DNA of 64,000 bases from Pseudomonadota bacterium (GTDB lineage Bacteria > Pseudomonadota > Gammaproteobacteria > Burkholderiales > Burkholderiaceae_E). Under the pieces are notes generated by a model. It was not told the DNA's origin and did no database searches. It saw nothing but the letters and a program-made list of their open reading frames with translations. This document shows positions 1 to 8,392 of this stretch, one piece after another. The DNA lies in NCBI GenBank assembly GCA_029779435.1, contig JAKPAM010000136.1, forward strand, positions 1-64,000, in the 5' to 3' direction. Each line of letters begins with the position of its first letter. The stretch's first letter is position 1. Made by a program: the position numbers and the translations under genes.

Positions 1-1143
1 CTGCCCCAGGCATTGCTCGCGATCGTCGGCGGTTCGGTCATCGGAGCGGGGCTGTTGGCCTGGACGGCCCGCATCGGCTGCGACAGCGGCCTGACCAGCG
101 CCGGCCTGATGCACGCGACCTACGGCAGCGCGTTCGCCCGCCTGCCGATCGTGCTGAACATCGTTCAACTGATCGGCTGGACCACGTTCGAACTCGTCGT
201 GATGCGCGACAGCAGTGTCGCGATCGCGCGGCAGGCGGGCTGGCTCGCCGCCGACGGTTGGACGATCGCGATGACGGTCTTCTGGGGAGCGGTCATCGTC
301 GCATTGCTCAGCGGATCGATGACCCGGCTCGTGCGACGGCTGATCAGCCGTGCCGTGCTGCCGCTGGTCGTGCTCTCGCTGCTGTGGCTGAGCTGGCACT
401 TCATCGACCGCGCGCAGCAGATCGGCCTGTCGACGTTGTGGGAGCGCCCCGGCCAGGGCGGCCTCGGTGTGCTGCCCGCGCTGGACCTCGTCATCGCGAT
501 GCCGGTGTCGTGGTTGCCGCTGGTCGCTGATTTCGCGCGCCACGGCCGGCGGCCCGGCGAGGCGCTGACCGGGACGTGGACCGGCTACGCGGTCGCCAAC
601 ATCTGGTGCTACCTGCTCGGCGTGATGGTCGCGCTGACGCTGCCCAGCGCCGACCTGGTCAATGCGCTGCTGCTCGCCCAGGGCGGCCTGATCGCGCTGA
701 GCCTGCTGCTGATCGACGAAGTCGACAACGCGTACGGCGATGCCTATTCGGGCTCGGTCAGCGCCCACAGCCTGCAGCCGCGCTGGAGCATCCGGCGCTG
801 GGGGATCGCGCTGGCCGCCGCATGCACGGTGCTGGCGTTGTTCCTGCCGATGCACAGCCTCGAACCGTTCCTGCTGACGCTCAGCTCGGTGTTCGTGCCG
901 CTGTACGGCGTGATCCTGGGCCGGCTCGGCTTCGGTGGGGACGCGCGGCAGCGGCTGGCCCGCCCGCGGCGCGTCGATCCGTCGGCGGTCGCGATCTGGG
1001 TCGCCGGCATCGCGCTGTACCATTTGACCGCCCGCTGGGCCCCCGACTGGGGATCGGCCCTGCCGACGCTGGCCGTCACCTTCGTGCTGGCCAGCCTGTT
1101 CCGCTCGCCGGCCGGGCGCGCGGGCGTCGTCGCCGCGCGATGA
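1..1143 (+). CDS. NCS1-family nucleobase/thiamine-precursor permease, 5' truncated
   Basis: Inner-membrane transporter of the nucleobase:cation symporter-1 type, resembling cytosine permease and CytX-like hydroxymethylpyrimidine carriers. The frame is open from base 1, so the N-terminus and start codon lie outside the window; 380 residues are visible, most of a 420-450-residue family member. What can be seen is a string of hydrophobic helices broken by short polar loops, with the family-like early segment GWTTFELVVMRDS and an LLIDEVDNAYGDAYSGS stretch in the second half. The stop is TGA at 1141-1143. The substrate cannot be told from sequence. A simple-repeat spacer separates it from the downstream arn genes, so co-transcription is not evident. 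Confidence 0.8.
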   Translation: MPQALLAIVGGSVIGAGLLAWTARIGCDSGLTSAGLMHATYGSAFARLPIVLNIVQLIGWTTFELVVMRDSSVAIARQAGWLAADGWTIAMTVFWGAVIVALLSGSMTRLVRRLISRAVLPLVVLSLLWLSWHFIDRAQQIGLSTLWERPGQGGLGVLPALDLVIAMPVSWLPLVADFARHGRRPGEALTGTWTGYAVANIWCYLLGVMVALTLPSADLVNALLLAQGGLIALSLLLIDEVDNAYGDAYSGSVSAHSLQPRWSIRRWGIALAAACTVLALFLPMHSLEPFLLTLSSVFVPLYGVILGRLGFGGDARQRLARPRRVDPSAVAIWVAGIALYHLTARWAPDWGSALPTLAVTFVLASLFRSPAGRAGVVAAR

Positions 1144-1559
1144 CGCGCGTCTGACGCGATCCGCGCGAATCGCGCGGCGCCGGGCCCTTCGCCTCTTTCG
1201 CCTCTTTCGCCTCTTTCGCCTCTTTCGCCTCTTTCGCCTCTTTCGCCTCTTTCGCCCCTTCGCCCCTTCGCCCCTTCGCGGCCCCTGCCCGCCACGCCAT
1301 CGCGCGCCGTGTACACCATTACGCAGCTTGCCGCGTTCACCCCGGACGAGTCCGCGGCATCGACGCTGCCGAGATGCCCGCGGTCCGGCACAATGGGATC
1401 GCCGTCCCGCGACGCGATCCGCCGGGCTCCCTGTCGGCATACCGTCGCATCGACGACGAAAAATCCACGCTTCATGCTCTACCCTGGAGATCCGCCGAAC
1501 CCACGCGCCGACGCTGCGGCGCCGTGCGGAGTCGGCGCTCCCGCCCTGCAAGGACCGTT
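1144..1559. other. Intergenic spacer without a gene, upstream of arnB
   Basis: A 416-bp gap between the permease and the arnB start. Besides the minisatellite it holds the short palindrome gtgtacac at 1309-1316 and a ribosome-binding sequence aagga at 1550-1554. No convincing promoter, PmrA-type direct repeat or terminator was recognised. Open frames through it look like GC-rich artefacts. Confidence 0.6.
1192..1278. repeat. Minisatellite: seven 9-bp units then three 8-bp units
   Basis: Seven perfect head-to-tail copies of cctctttcg occupy 1192-1254, followed by three copies of a shortened ccccttcg unit at 1255-1278. The array lies in the non-coding spacer after the permease stop. The abrupt switch from 9-bp to 8-bp units suggests slippage plus point change in an ancestral array. 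Confidence 0.95.
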
Positions 1560-2735
1560 GTGAGCGTCACCCACTCCTCCCCGCCCTCCGCCTCCCTTCC
1601 CTTCCTGCCGTTCGCTCAACCCGAGTTCGATGAATCGACGATCAGCGGCGTGGCCGATGTGCTACGCAGCCGCTGGGTCGCCAGCGGACCGTGGGTCCAG
1701 CGCTTCGAAGCCGACCTGTCCGCGCGCCACGGCGGCCGTCCCGTCCGCGTGATGAACTCGGCGACCGCGGCGCTGGAGATCGCGCTGCGGATCGCCGGCG
1801 TCGGCCCCGGCGACGAGGTCGTCACGTCGGCGATGAGCTTCTTCGCGGCCGTCAACATGACCGAGCGCGTCGGTGCCACGCCGGTGTTCGTCGACTGCGA
1901 TCTGTCCACCCGCAACATCGACCTGGACCAGGTCGAGCGCGCGATCACGCCACGCACCCGCGCGCTGCTGCCGACGCACTTCGCCGGGCTGGCCTGCGAC
2001 ATGGACCGGCTGTACGACATCGCGCGCCGCCACGGCCTGCGCGTGATCGAGGACGCCGCGCTGGCGATCGGCTCGTCCTGGCGCGGCCGGCCGATCGGCA
2101 GCTTCGGCGACCTGGTCTGCTTCAGCTTCCACCCGAACAAGAACATCACGTCGATCGAGGGCGGCGCGCTGGTCGTCAACGACGACACCGAGGCGCGCAT
2201 GGCCGAGCGCTGGCGTTTCCATGGCATCCAGCGGCTGCCCGATGGCACCCGCGACGTCACCGAGGCCGGCGGCAAGTTCAACCTCCCCGACGTCAATGCC
2301 CGCGTCGGCGTCGACCAGCTCGCCCGGCTCGACGCGTTCAACGCGCGCCGCCGCGAACTGGTCGGCCGCTACTTCGAACGCTGGCGCGCCGAGCCCACCG
2401 CGCTGCTGCCGCTCCGCGGCCATGCGGGTGACGAGGCGGGCCACTCGTGGAACATGTTCGCGCCGTTGCTGCCGCTCGATGCGTTGACGATCACCCGCCA
2501 GCAGTTCATGGCGGCGATGCACGAGCGGGGCATCGGCACCGGCATGTCGTACGAGCCGCTGCACCTGACGCAGCTCGCGCGAGCGCGCTGGGGCGGCCGC
2601 GAAGGCCAGCACCCGAACGCCGAGCGGATCGGCCGCGAAACGGTGACGCTGCCGCTGTTCACGACAATGCGCATCGAGGACGTCGATCGCGTCTGCGACG
2701 CCGTCGCCGACGTCTTCGCCGGAGCGCGGCGATGA
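1560..2735 (+). CDS. arnB: UDP-4-amino-4-deoxy-L-arabinose aminotransferase (ArnB-like)
   Basis: PLP-dependent aminotransferase of the DegT/DnrJ/EryC1/StrS family. It should transfer an amino group from glutamate to UDP-4-keto-arabinose in the cytoplasmic pathway that makes Ara4N for lipid A. The predicted 391 residues match the family (about 380-390). The PLP lysine is K194 in FSFHPNKNITSIEGG and the cofactor-binding aspartate lies in VIEDAALAIG. The start is taken as GTG 1560 because aagga sits five bases before it and the protein then begins just ahead of the conserved LPFAQPEF segment; the frame is open further upstream but without family similarity. It overlaps arnC by four bases (ATGA), so the two are translationally coupled. 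Other sugar aminotransferases of this fold are possible, but the arn neighbours make the assignment firm. Confidence 0.9.
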   Translation: MSVTHSSPPSASLPFLPFAQPEFDESTISGVADVLRSRWVASGPWVQRFEADLSARHGGRPVRVMNSATAALEIALRIAGVGPGDEVVTSAMSFFAAVNMTERVGATPVFVDCDLSTRNIDLDQVERAITPRTRALLPTHFAGLACDMDRLYDIARRHGLRVIEDAALAIGSSWRGRPIGSFGDLVCFSFHPNKNITSIEGGALVVNDDTEARMAERWRFHGIQRLPDGTRDVTEAGGKFNLPDVNARVGVDQLARLDAFNARRRELVGRYFERWRAEPTALLPLRGHAGDEAGHSWNMFAPLLPLDALTITRQQFMAAMHERGIGTGMSYEPLHLTQLARARWGGREGQHPNAERIGRETVTLPLFTTMRIEDVDRVCDAVADVFAGARR

Positions 2736-3946
2736 ACGAGCCGATGCCTCCGCGACCGATGCGGCCGGCGCCGCCCTCGCCCGGCTCAACGGGCGACCCT
2801 GACCAGGGCTCGATGGGCGCCCCTGACCACGGCTCGACAGGCGTCCCCGAGCACGGCTCGACGGGCATCCCCGACTACGGCTCGCGCGATGCCCGGCCCG
2901 GCCATCGCATCCGTGCAGGCCGAGACGCGCGAACGGGTCGCGATCGCCGAACCGGCGGGCCGGCGCCCGAGTTGTCGGTCGTCATCCCCGTGTTCAACGA
3001 GGAAGCGGTGCTGCCGCTGCTGTTCGAACGGCTGTATCCGGCGCTCGACGCGCTGGGTGTGACGTACGAGATCGTGTTCATCAACGACGGCAGCCGCGAC
3101 CGTTCGGCCGCGCTGCTGTCCGATGCATGGCGCGCGCGTCCCGATGTCACGCGCGTCGTGCTGTTCCACGCCAACTTCGGCCAGCACGCGGCGATCATGG
3201 CCGGTTTCTCGTACGTCCGCGGCACGCGCATCGTCACGCTCGATGCCGACCTGCAGAATCCGCCCGAGGAAATCGCGCCGCTGCTGGCCAAGATGCGCGA
3301 GGGGCACGACTACGTCGGCACGATCCGCGCGTCGCGCAACGACTCGTGGTGGCGCAACGTCGCGTCGCGGCTGGCCAACCGGCTGCGCGAGCGCACGACG
3401 CGCATCAAGATGACCGACCAGGGCTGCATGCTGCGCGCATACAGCCGCCCCATCGTCGACGCGATCGTGCAGTCGCGCGAGATCTCGACCTTCATCCCGG
3501 CGCTGGCCTACACGTTCGCGCACAACCCGGTCGAGATCACGGTCGCGTTCGACGAACGCGCGGCGGGCACATCCAAGTACTCGATGTCCAAGCTGCTGCG
3601 GCTGAACTTCGACCTGCTGACCGCGTTCTCGACCGTGCCGCTGCAGTGGTTCTCGCTGCTGGGCATGGCGACCTCGTTCGGCGCGATCGTGTTCTACGTG
3701 GCGCTGCTGACCAAGCGCGTGCTGGCCGGCGACCTCGAAGGCGGACTGATGGCGCTGTTCGACCGCGATGTGCTGGCGTTCATCCTGCTGGGCATGGTGC
3801 TGTTCGGCATCGGCCTGCTCGGCGAATACATCGGCCGCATCTACCAGCAGGTACGCGACCGGCCGCGCTACCTCGTTCAAGCCGTGCTCGAAGGCGAGCC
3901 CCGGCGCGACGACGGTCCCAGGCCGACCGGTGGAGACGTCGCATGA
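2732..3946 (+). CDS. arnC: Undecaprenyl-phosphate Ara4FN transferase (ArnC-like) with repeat-bearing N-terminus
   Basis: Family 2 glycosyltransferase expected to move 4-formamido-arabinose from UDP to undecaprenyl phosphate at the inner face of the cytoplasmic membrane. The catalytic domain starts near residue 80 (ELSVVIPVFNEE) and carries the metal/UDP motif TLDADLQNPPEE and TDQGCMLRAY. Two C-terminal membrane helices follow (around FSLLGMATSFGAIVFYVALL and FILLGMVLFGIGLLGEYIG). At 404 residues it is about 80 longer than typical ArnC (about 322), because of a low-complexity N-terminal extension containing four 8-residue repeats at residues 18-49. The ATG at 2732 overlaps the arnB stop, which supports this start, although a later start cannot be excluded. 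It overlaps the next gene by four bases. Confidence 0.88.
   Translation: MNEPMPPRPMRPAPPSPGSTGDPDQGSMGAPDHGSTGVPEHGSTGIPDYGSRDARPGHRIRAGRDARTGRDRRTGGPAPELSVVIPVFNEEAVLPLLFERLYPALDALGVTYEIVFINDGSRDRSAALLSDAWRARPDVTRVVLFHANFGQHAAIMAGFSYVRGTRIVTLDADLQNPPEEIAPLLAKMREGHDYVGTIRASRNDSWWRNVASRLANRLRERTTRIKMTDQGCMLRAYSRPIVDAIVQSREISTFIPALAYTFAHNPVEITVAFDERAAGTSKYSMSKLLRLNFDLLTAFSTVPLQWFSLLGMATSFGAIVFYVALLTKRVLAGDLEGGLMALFDRDVLAFILLGMVLFGIGLLGEYIGRIYQQVRDRPRYLVQAVLEGEPRRDDGPRPTGGDVA
2783..2878 (+). repeat. Four 24-bp in-frame tandem repeats inside arnC
   Basis: Four imperfect 24-bp units, each starting ggctc, begin at 2783, 2807, 2831 and 2855, with a partial fifth unit after 2878. They encode GSTGDPDQ, GSMGAPDH, GSTGVPEH and GSTGIPDY. 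The unit length is a multiple of three, so copy-number change would keep the frame. Confidence 0.9.
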
Positions 3947-5037
3947 CCGCGCACGCCATTCCGGGCACGCCATCGAGCCTCGCCTCCGTTTCAAGCCTTG
4001 CCACGGCCACGACGCCCCCCCCGTCACGCGGTGCCCGCGCCGTCGTGTTCGCGTACCACAGCGTCGGCGTGCGCTGCATGAAGGTGCTGCTGGCCGGCGG
4101 CGTCGACGTCGCGCTGGTGGTCACGCACGACGACGCGCCCGGCGAGAATATCTGGTTCGCCAGCGTCCGGCAGACCGCCGACAGCTACGGCATCCCGGTC
4201 ACGGTCGTCGACGACCCGAACAGCGAGGCGTTCCGGCAGCGCATCGCGGCGCTGGCGCCGGATTTCCTGTTCTCGTTCTATTACCGGCAGATGCTCGGCA
4301 CCCCGCTGCTGGCGATCGCGCCGCGCGGCGCGTTGAACCTGCACGGCTCGCTGCTGCCCAGATACCGCGGCCGCGTGCCCGTCAACTGGGCCGTGCTGCA
4401 TGGCGAGACGCGTACCGGCGCGACGCTGCACTACATGGTGGCCAAGCCCGATGCGGGCGACATCGTCGCGCAGTCCGAGGTACCGATCCTGCCCGACGAC
4501 ACCGCGGGCGAGGTGTTCGACAAGGTGCTGGTGGCCGCCGAGCTGACGCTGTGGCGCGCGCTGCCCGGCCTGCTCGACGGCACGGCCCCGCGCGTGCCGC
4601 AGGACCTGGCGGCCGGCAGCTACTTCGGCGGCCGCCGACCCGAGGACGGTCGCATCGACTGGACGCAACCGGCGCAACGGATCCACGACCTGGTCCGCGC
4701 CGTCGCGCCCCCTTACCCGGGCGCCTGGACGGACGTCGGCGGCACGCGGCTGCACGTGCTCGAATCGCGTCGCCTGCCCGCGGAAGGCGCCATGACACCG
4801 GGCACGCCCATGCTGCGCTTCGACGGCGGCCGGTTGATCGCCCGCTGCGGCGACGGGCGCGAGCTGTGGCTGCGGCGCGCGCGGATCGATGCCGGCCCGG
4901 CGGCAGGCGATGGTGTGCCCCACGCCGCTCCCGTCAGCCCGCCCCCGGCGCCGGCCAGCGACGCCCCGGGCGACCTCGCGATCACCGATTCCGCAACCAT
5001 CGCCTATCGGCTCGGCCTGCCTCGCGCCCCGACCTGA
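3943..5037 (+). CDS. UDP-Ara4N formyltransferase (ArnA N-terminal domain as a separate protein)
   Basis: Equivalent of the N-terminal domain of ArnA: it would use 10-formyl-tetrahydrofolate to N-formylate UDP-Ara4N. The catalytic triad matches E. coli ArnA N102/H104/D140: N132 and H134 in NLHGSLLP and D170 in AKPDAGDIV. It is 364 residues, with a roughly 30-residue unconserved N-terminus and a proline/alanine-rich C-terminal linker (PVSPPPAPASDAPGD) before a short tail. In enterobacteria this domain is fused to the decarboxylase; here the decarboxylase is the next gene, 70 bp downstream. The start overlaps the arnC stop (ATGA). It could be called arnA1 by analogy with other split systems. Confidence 0.88.
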   Translation: MTAHAIPGTPSSLASVSSLATATTPPPSRGARAVVFAYHSVGVRCMKVLLAGGVDVALVVTHDDAPGENIWFASVRQTADSYGIPVTVVDDPNSEAFRQRIAALAPDFLFSFYYRQMLGTPLLAIAPRGALNLHGSLLPRYRGRVPVNWAVLHGETRTGATLHYMVAKPDAGDIVAQSEVPILPDDTAGEVFDKVLVAAELTLWRALPGLLDGTAPRVPQDLAAGSYFGGRRPEDGRIDWTQPAQRIHDLVRAVAPPYPGAWTDVGGTRLHVLESRRLPAEGAMTPGTPMLRFDGGRLIARCGDGRELWLRRARIDAGPAAGDGVPHAAPVSPPPAPASDAPGDLAITDSATIAYRLGLPRAPT

Positions 5038-5107
5038 GGCTCGTTCACGCTCCCCGCCGGCAGCCCCGGACCGGAACACCCCCACGCGCTTTCAATACGG
5101 ATTCCCG

Positions 5108-6148
5108 ATGAAAAAAGTTCTCATCCTCGGCGTCAATGGCTTCATCGGCCATCACCTGTCGAACCAGATCCTGCAGTCGACCGACTGGCAGGTCTACGGC
5201 ATGGACATGGCCTCGGACCGCGTCGACCCGCTGCTGACGCACCCGCGCTTCAATTTCTTCGAAGGCGACATCACGATCAACCGCGAGTGGATCGAGTACC
5301 ACGTGAAGAAATGCGACGTCGTGCTGCCGCTGGTGGCGATCGCGACGCCGGCCACCTACGTGCAGCAGCCGCTGAAGGTCTTCGAACTCGACTTCGAGGC
5401 CAATCTGCCGATCGTGCGTGCCTGCGTGCGATACGGCAAGCGGCTGATCTTTCCGTCGACGTCCGAGGTCTATGGCATGTCGCGCGACGCGCAGTTCGAC
5501 CCCGACGCCTCGGACCTGGTGCTCGGCCCGATCAACAAGCCGCGCTGGATCTATTCCTGCGCCAAGCAGTTGATGGACCGCGTGATCTGGGGCTATGGCA
5601 TGGAAGGGCTGGACTTCACGCTGTTCCGCCCGTTCAACTGGATCGGCGCCGGCCTCGATTCGATCAACACGCCCAAGGAAGGCAGTTCGCGCGTGGTCAC
5701 CCAGTTCCTCGGCCACATCGTGCGCGGCGAGCCGATCCAGCTCGTCGACGGCGGCGCGCAGCGACGTTCGTTCACGTACGTCAGCGACGGCATCGACGCG
5801 CTGATGCGCATCATCGCCAACGTCGACGGCGTGGCCACCGGCAAGATCTACAATATCGGCAACCCCGGCAACGACCTGTCGGTACGCGACCTGGCCGAGC
5901 GCATGCTGCAGATCGCCGCCGAGTACCCGGAATACCGCGATTCGGCCGCGCGCACGCGGCTGGTCGACACCACGTCGGGCGCCTACTACGGCAACGGCTA
6001 CCAGGACGTCACGCACCGCGTGCCCAAGATCGACAACACCCGCGCCGACCTGGGCTGGGAGCCGAAGGTGGCGTTCGACGACGCGCTGCGCCGGATCTTC
6101 GATGCCTATCGCGGACAGATCAAGGCGGCCCGCGCGCTGATGGATTGA
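5108..6148 (+). CDS. UDP-glucuronate 4-oxidase/decarboxylase (ArnA C-terminal domain as a separate protein)
   Basis: NAD-dependent short-chain dehydrogenase/epimerase-fold enzyme equivalent to the C-terminal half of ArnA. It oxidises and decarboxylates UDP-glucuronate to UDP-4-keto-pentose, the ArnB substrate. The 346 residues contain the Rossmann motif GVNGFIG (8-14), the STSEVYG segment (118-124), the catalytic Y149-x3-K153 pair in YSCAKQ, and the late arginine motif RRSFTYVSDG found in ArnA. The ATG at 5108 starts directly at the nucleotide-binding strand (MKKVLILG), as in stand-alone homologues. UDP-glucuronate can be supplied by galU and ugd at 23-25 kb in this window. Confidence 0.9.
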   Translation: MKKVLILGVNGFIGHHLSNQILQSTDWQVYGMDMASDRVDPLLTHPRFNFFEGDITINREWIEYHVKKCDVVLPLVAIATPATYVQQPLKVFELDFEANLPIVRACVRYGKRLIFPSTSEVYGMSRDAQFDPDASDLVLGPINKPRWIYSCAKQLMDRVIWGYGMEGLDFTLFRPFNWIGAGLDSINTPKEGSSRVVTQFLGHIVRGEPIQLVDGGAQRRSFTYVSDGIDALMRIIANVDGVATGKIYNIGNPGNDLSVRDLAERMLQIAAEYPEYRDSAARTRLVDTTSGAYYGNGYQDVTHRVPKIDNTRADLGWEPKVAFDDALRRIFDAYRGQIKAARALMD

Positions 6149-6150
6149 CG

Positions 6151-7104
6151 GTGGCACCCCAGCAAGACAAACGACTGCTCGCGCTGAAGATCGACGTCGA
6201 CACGCTGCGCGGCACGCTCGAAGGCGTGCCCAGGCTGGTCGACGCGATGCGTCGCCGCGGCGCTGGCGGCACGTTCCTGTTCAGCCTGGGCCCCGACCAT
6301 ACCGGCTGGGCACTCAAGCGCGCGCTGCGCCCGGGCTTCCTGTCCAAGGTATCGCGCACGTCGGTCGTCGAGCACTACGGCGTGCGGACGCTGCTGTACG
6401 GCGTGCTGCTGCCGGGGCCGGACATCGGGCGGCGCGCGGCCGCCACGATGCGCGCCACCGCCGATGCGGGCTTCGAATGCGGGATCCACGCATGGGATCA
6501 CGTCAAGTGGCACGACGGCGTGCGCCACGCCGACGCCGCGTGGACCCGGCGCGAATGGCTGGCGGCGGTCGACCGCTTCGCGCAAGTCTTCGGCCATCGG
6601 CCGGTCACGACCGGCGCGGCCGGCTGGCAGGTCAACGAGCACGCTGTCCGGCTGCAGCAGGACAGCGGCATCCGCTACGCGTCCGACGGGCGCGGCCCGC
6701 GTCCCTATCGCCTGCGGATCGACGGCAAGCCGTTCGGCCCGCCCCAATACCCGACGACGCTGCCGACGCTCGACGAGTTGATCGGCCTGGACGGATGGGA
6801 AGCAGGCAACGTGCACGAACCCCTGCTGGCGCTGACCGCGCGCGCGATGCGCGGCGAAGAGCTGGCGTCACGGACACCACCGGCGGCACCACTGCCGCAG
6901 GTGTTCACGCTGCACGCCGAACTCGAGGGCCAGAAGCTGCTGCCGGTCTACGAGCGTCTGCTCGATGGCTGGCTCGCGCAGGGTTGGACGTTGTGCAGCC
7001 TGGGCGACGTCCATGCGCAATGGGGCGACCAGCCGATGCCCACGCAGCCGCTGCGCTGGGGCGAGGTGCCCGGGCGCTCGGGCGAGCTGCTGGTCTCGGC
7101 ATGA
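6151..7104 (+). CDS. arnD: 4-deoxy-4-formamido-arabinose-phosphoundecaprenol deformylase (ArnD-like)
   Basis: Polysaccharide-deacetylase (NodB-fold) protein expected to remove the formyl group from undecaprenyl-phosphate-Ara4FN, making transfer irreversible. Its 317 residues match ArnD. Visible motifs are the first-strand metal-site segment LKIDVDTLRG, the histidine motif IHAWDHVKWHDG and the late segment FTLHAELEG. The start is GTG 6151, two bases after the stop of the decarboxylase gene; there is no strong ribosome-binding sequence, fitting coupled translation. arnT, arnE and arnF are not in the window, so the flippase and final transferase must be elsewhere. Confidence 0.87.
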   Translation: MAPQQDKRLLALKIDVDTLRGTLEGVPRLVDAMRRRGAGGTFLFSLGPDHTGWALKRALRPGFLSKVSRTSVVEHYGVRTLLYGVLLPGPDIGRRAAATMRATADAGFECGIHAWDHVKWHDGVRHADAAWTRREWLAAVDRFAQVFGHRPVTTGAAGWQVNEHAVRLQQDSGIRYASDGRGPRPYRLRIDGKPFGPPQYPTTLPTLDELIGLDGWEAGNVHEPLLALTARAMRGEELASRTPPAAPLPQVFTLHAELEGQKLLPVYERLLDGWLAQGWTLCSLGDVHAQWGDQPMPTQPLRWGEVPGRSGELLVSA

Positions 7105-7132
7105 CCAGGCCCGCGGCGGAGGCTCGATCGGC

Positions 7133-8347
7133 ATGACGGCAGGTCCTGATCCGCGCGTCACCGTCGTCGGCGCCGGCATCATCGGCGTCTGCGTGGCCTA
7201 CGAGCTGCAGCGCCGCGGCGCGCGGGTCACGCTGATCGAACGCGACGAGCCCGGACGAGGCGCCAGCTACGGCAACTCGGGCGCGATCAGCGAAGGCTCG
7301 GTGATGCCGCTGGCCACGCCATCGGTGATCGCCAAGGCGCCGGGCATGCTGCTCGATCCCCGAAGCCCGTTGCACGTCCCGCTCGGCTACCTGTTCCGCG
7401 CGCTGCCGTGGCTGGCGCGATTCGCCGCGGCGGCGCGCGCCAGCGAGATCGAGCGGATCTCGCGCGCGCTGCATGCGCTGCACCAGCAGGCCGTCGAGCA
7501 CCACCTGGCGCTGGCCGCCGACATCGGCGCGGCCGAGCTGGTCGTGCGCCGCGGGCATCTGCACCTGTACCCGGACGCGGCGGCGCTGGCCGCCGACCAG
7601 GCGTCGTGGGATCTGCGGCAGCGGTTCGGCATCGCGTTCGAGCGGCTCGACCGAGCCGGCGTCGAAGCGCTCGAACCGGCGATCGCGCCGCGCTACCAGG
7701 TCGGCATGTTCCTTCGCGATCACGCGATGGTCGTCAATCCGCTGCGCTACGTGCACAAGATCGCCGAAGCGTTCGAGGAACGCGGCGGCTGCCTCGTGCG
7801 CGACGAGGTTCGCGCGATCCGCCCGCGCCCGGCCGGCGGCGGCTGGCAGATCAGCACCGCCGCCGCGCAGCGCGACGCCGACCATGTGGTGCTGGCGGCC
7901 GGCGTGTGGTCGACGACGCTGCTCGCGCCGCTGGGACTGTTCTACCCGCTCGAAAGCCAGCGCGGCTACCACACGATGTTCCTCGGCGTGCCCGCGCCGG
8001 TCTCCCGCACCGTCGTGCTGACCGACCACAAGATCTTCGCGACGCCGATGGAAGAAGGTTTGCGCGCCGGCGGCATGGTCGACATCGCCGGCCTCAAGCG
8101 CCCTCCCGACATGCGTCGCGCGGCGTGGATCGCGGGCCTCGCGCGCGAATCGATCCGGGGCCTGGACGGCGCGGTCGAACGCGTCTGGATGGGCCACCGG
8201 CCGTGCTTTCCCGATACGCTGCCGCGCGTGGGCGCGGCGCCGAAGCTGCCCGGCCTGTGGTTGGCGTTCGGCCACGGGCACCTGGGCTTGACGGACTCGG
8301 CCAACACCGCGCGGCAGATCGCCGCCGAACTGCTGGCGCAGCGCTGA
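7133..8347 (+). CDS. FAD-dependent D-amino acid dehydrogenase-like oxidoreductase (DadA family)
   Basis: DAO-family flavoprotein resembling the small subunit of D-amino acid dehydrogenase, which oxidises D-amino acids and passes electrons to the respiratory chain. The 404 residues begin with the FAD-binding motif VVGAGIIGVCVAYELQRRG, followed by the DadA-like segment ASYGNSGAISEGSVMP, and end with the second FAD segment FGHGHLGLTDSANTA. The ATG at 7133 is preceded by ggcggagg. It lies 28 bp after arnD on the same strand and may be co-transcribed, but has no known role in Ara4N synthesis. The substrate is uncertain; DAO relatives include hydroxyproline epimerase-linked dehydrogenases. Confidence 0.8.
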   Translation: MTAGPDPRVTVVGAGIIGVCVAYELQRRGARVTLIERDEPGRGASYGNSGAISEGSVMPLATPSVIAKAPGMLLDPRSPLHVPLGYLFRALPWLARFAAAARASEIERISRALHALHQQAVEHHLALAADIGAAELVVRRGHLHLYPDAAALAADQASWDLRQRFGIAFERLDRAGVEALEPAIAPRYQVGMFLRDHAMVVNPLRYVHKIAEAFEERGGCLVRDEVRAIRPRPAGGGWQISTAAAQRDADHVVLAAGVWSTTLLAPLGLFYPLESQRGYHTMFLGVPAPVSRTVVLTDHKIFATPMEEGLRAGGMVDIAGLKRPPDMRRAAWIAGLARESIRGLDGAVERVWMGHRPCFPDTLPRVGAAPKLPGLWLAFGHGHLGLTDSANTARQIAAELLAQR

Positions 8348-8392
8348 ACCGTTAGGCACAATGCGGAAGCCCGTTCTCACGCGATCGAGTCC

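Noticed and set aside
1144-1559. PmrA-type direct repeat controlling the arn genes
   Set aside because: No cttaat/yttaak-type direct repeats were found upstream of arnB.
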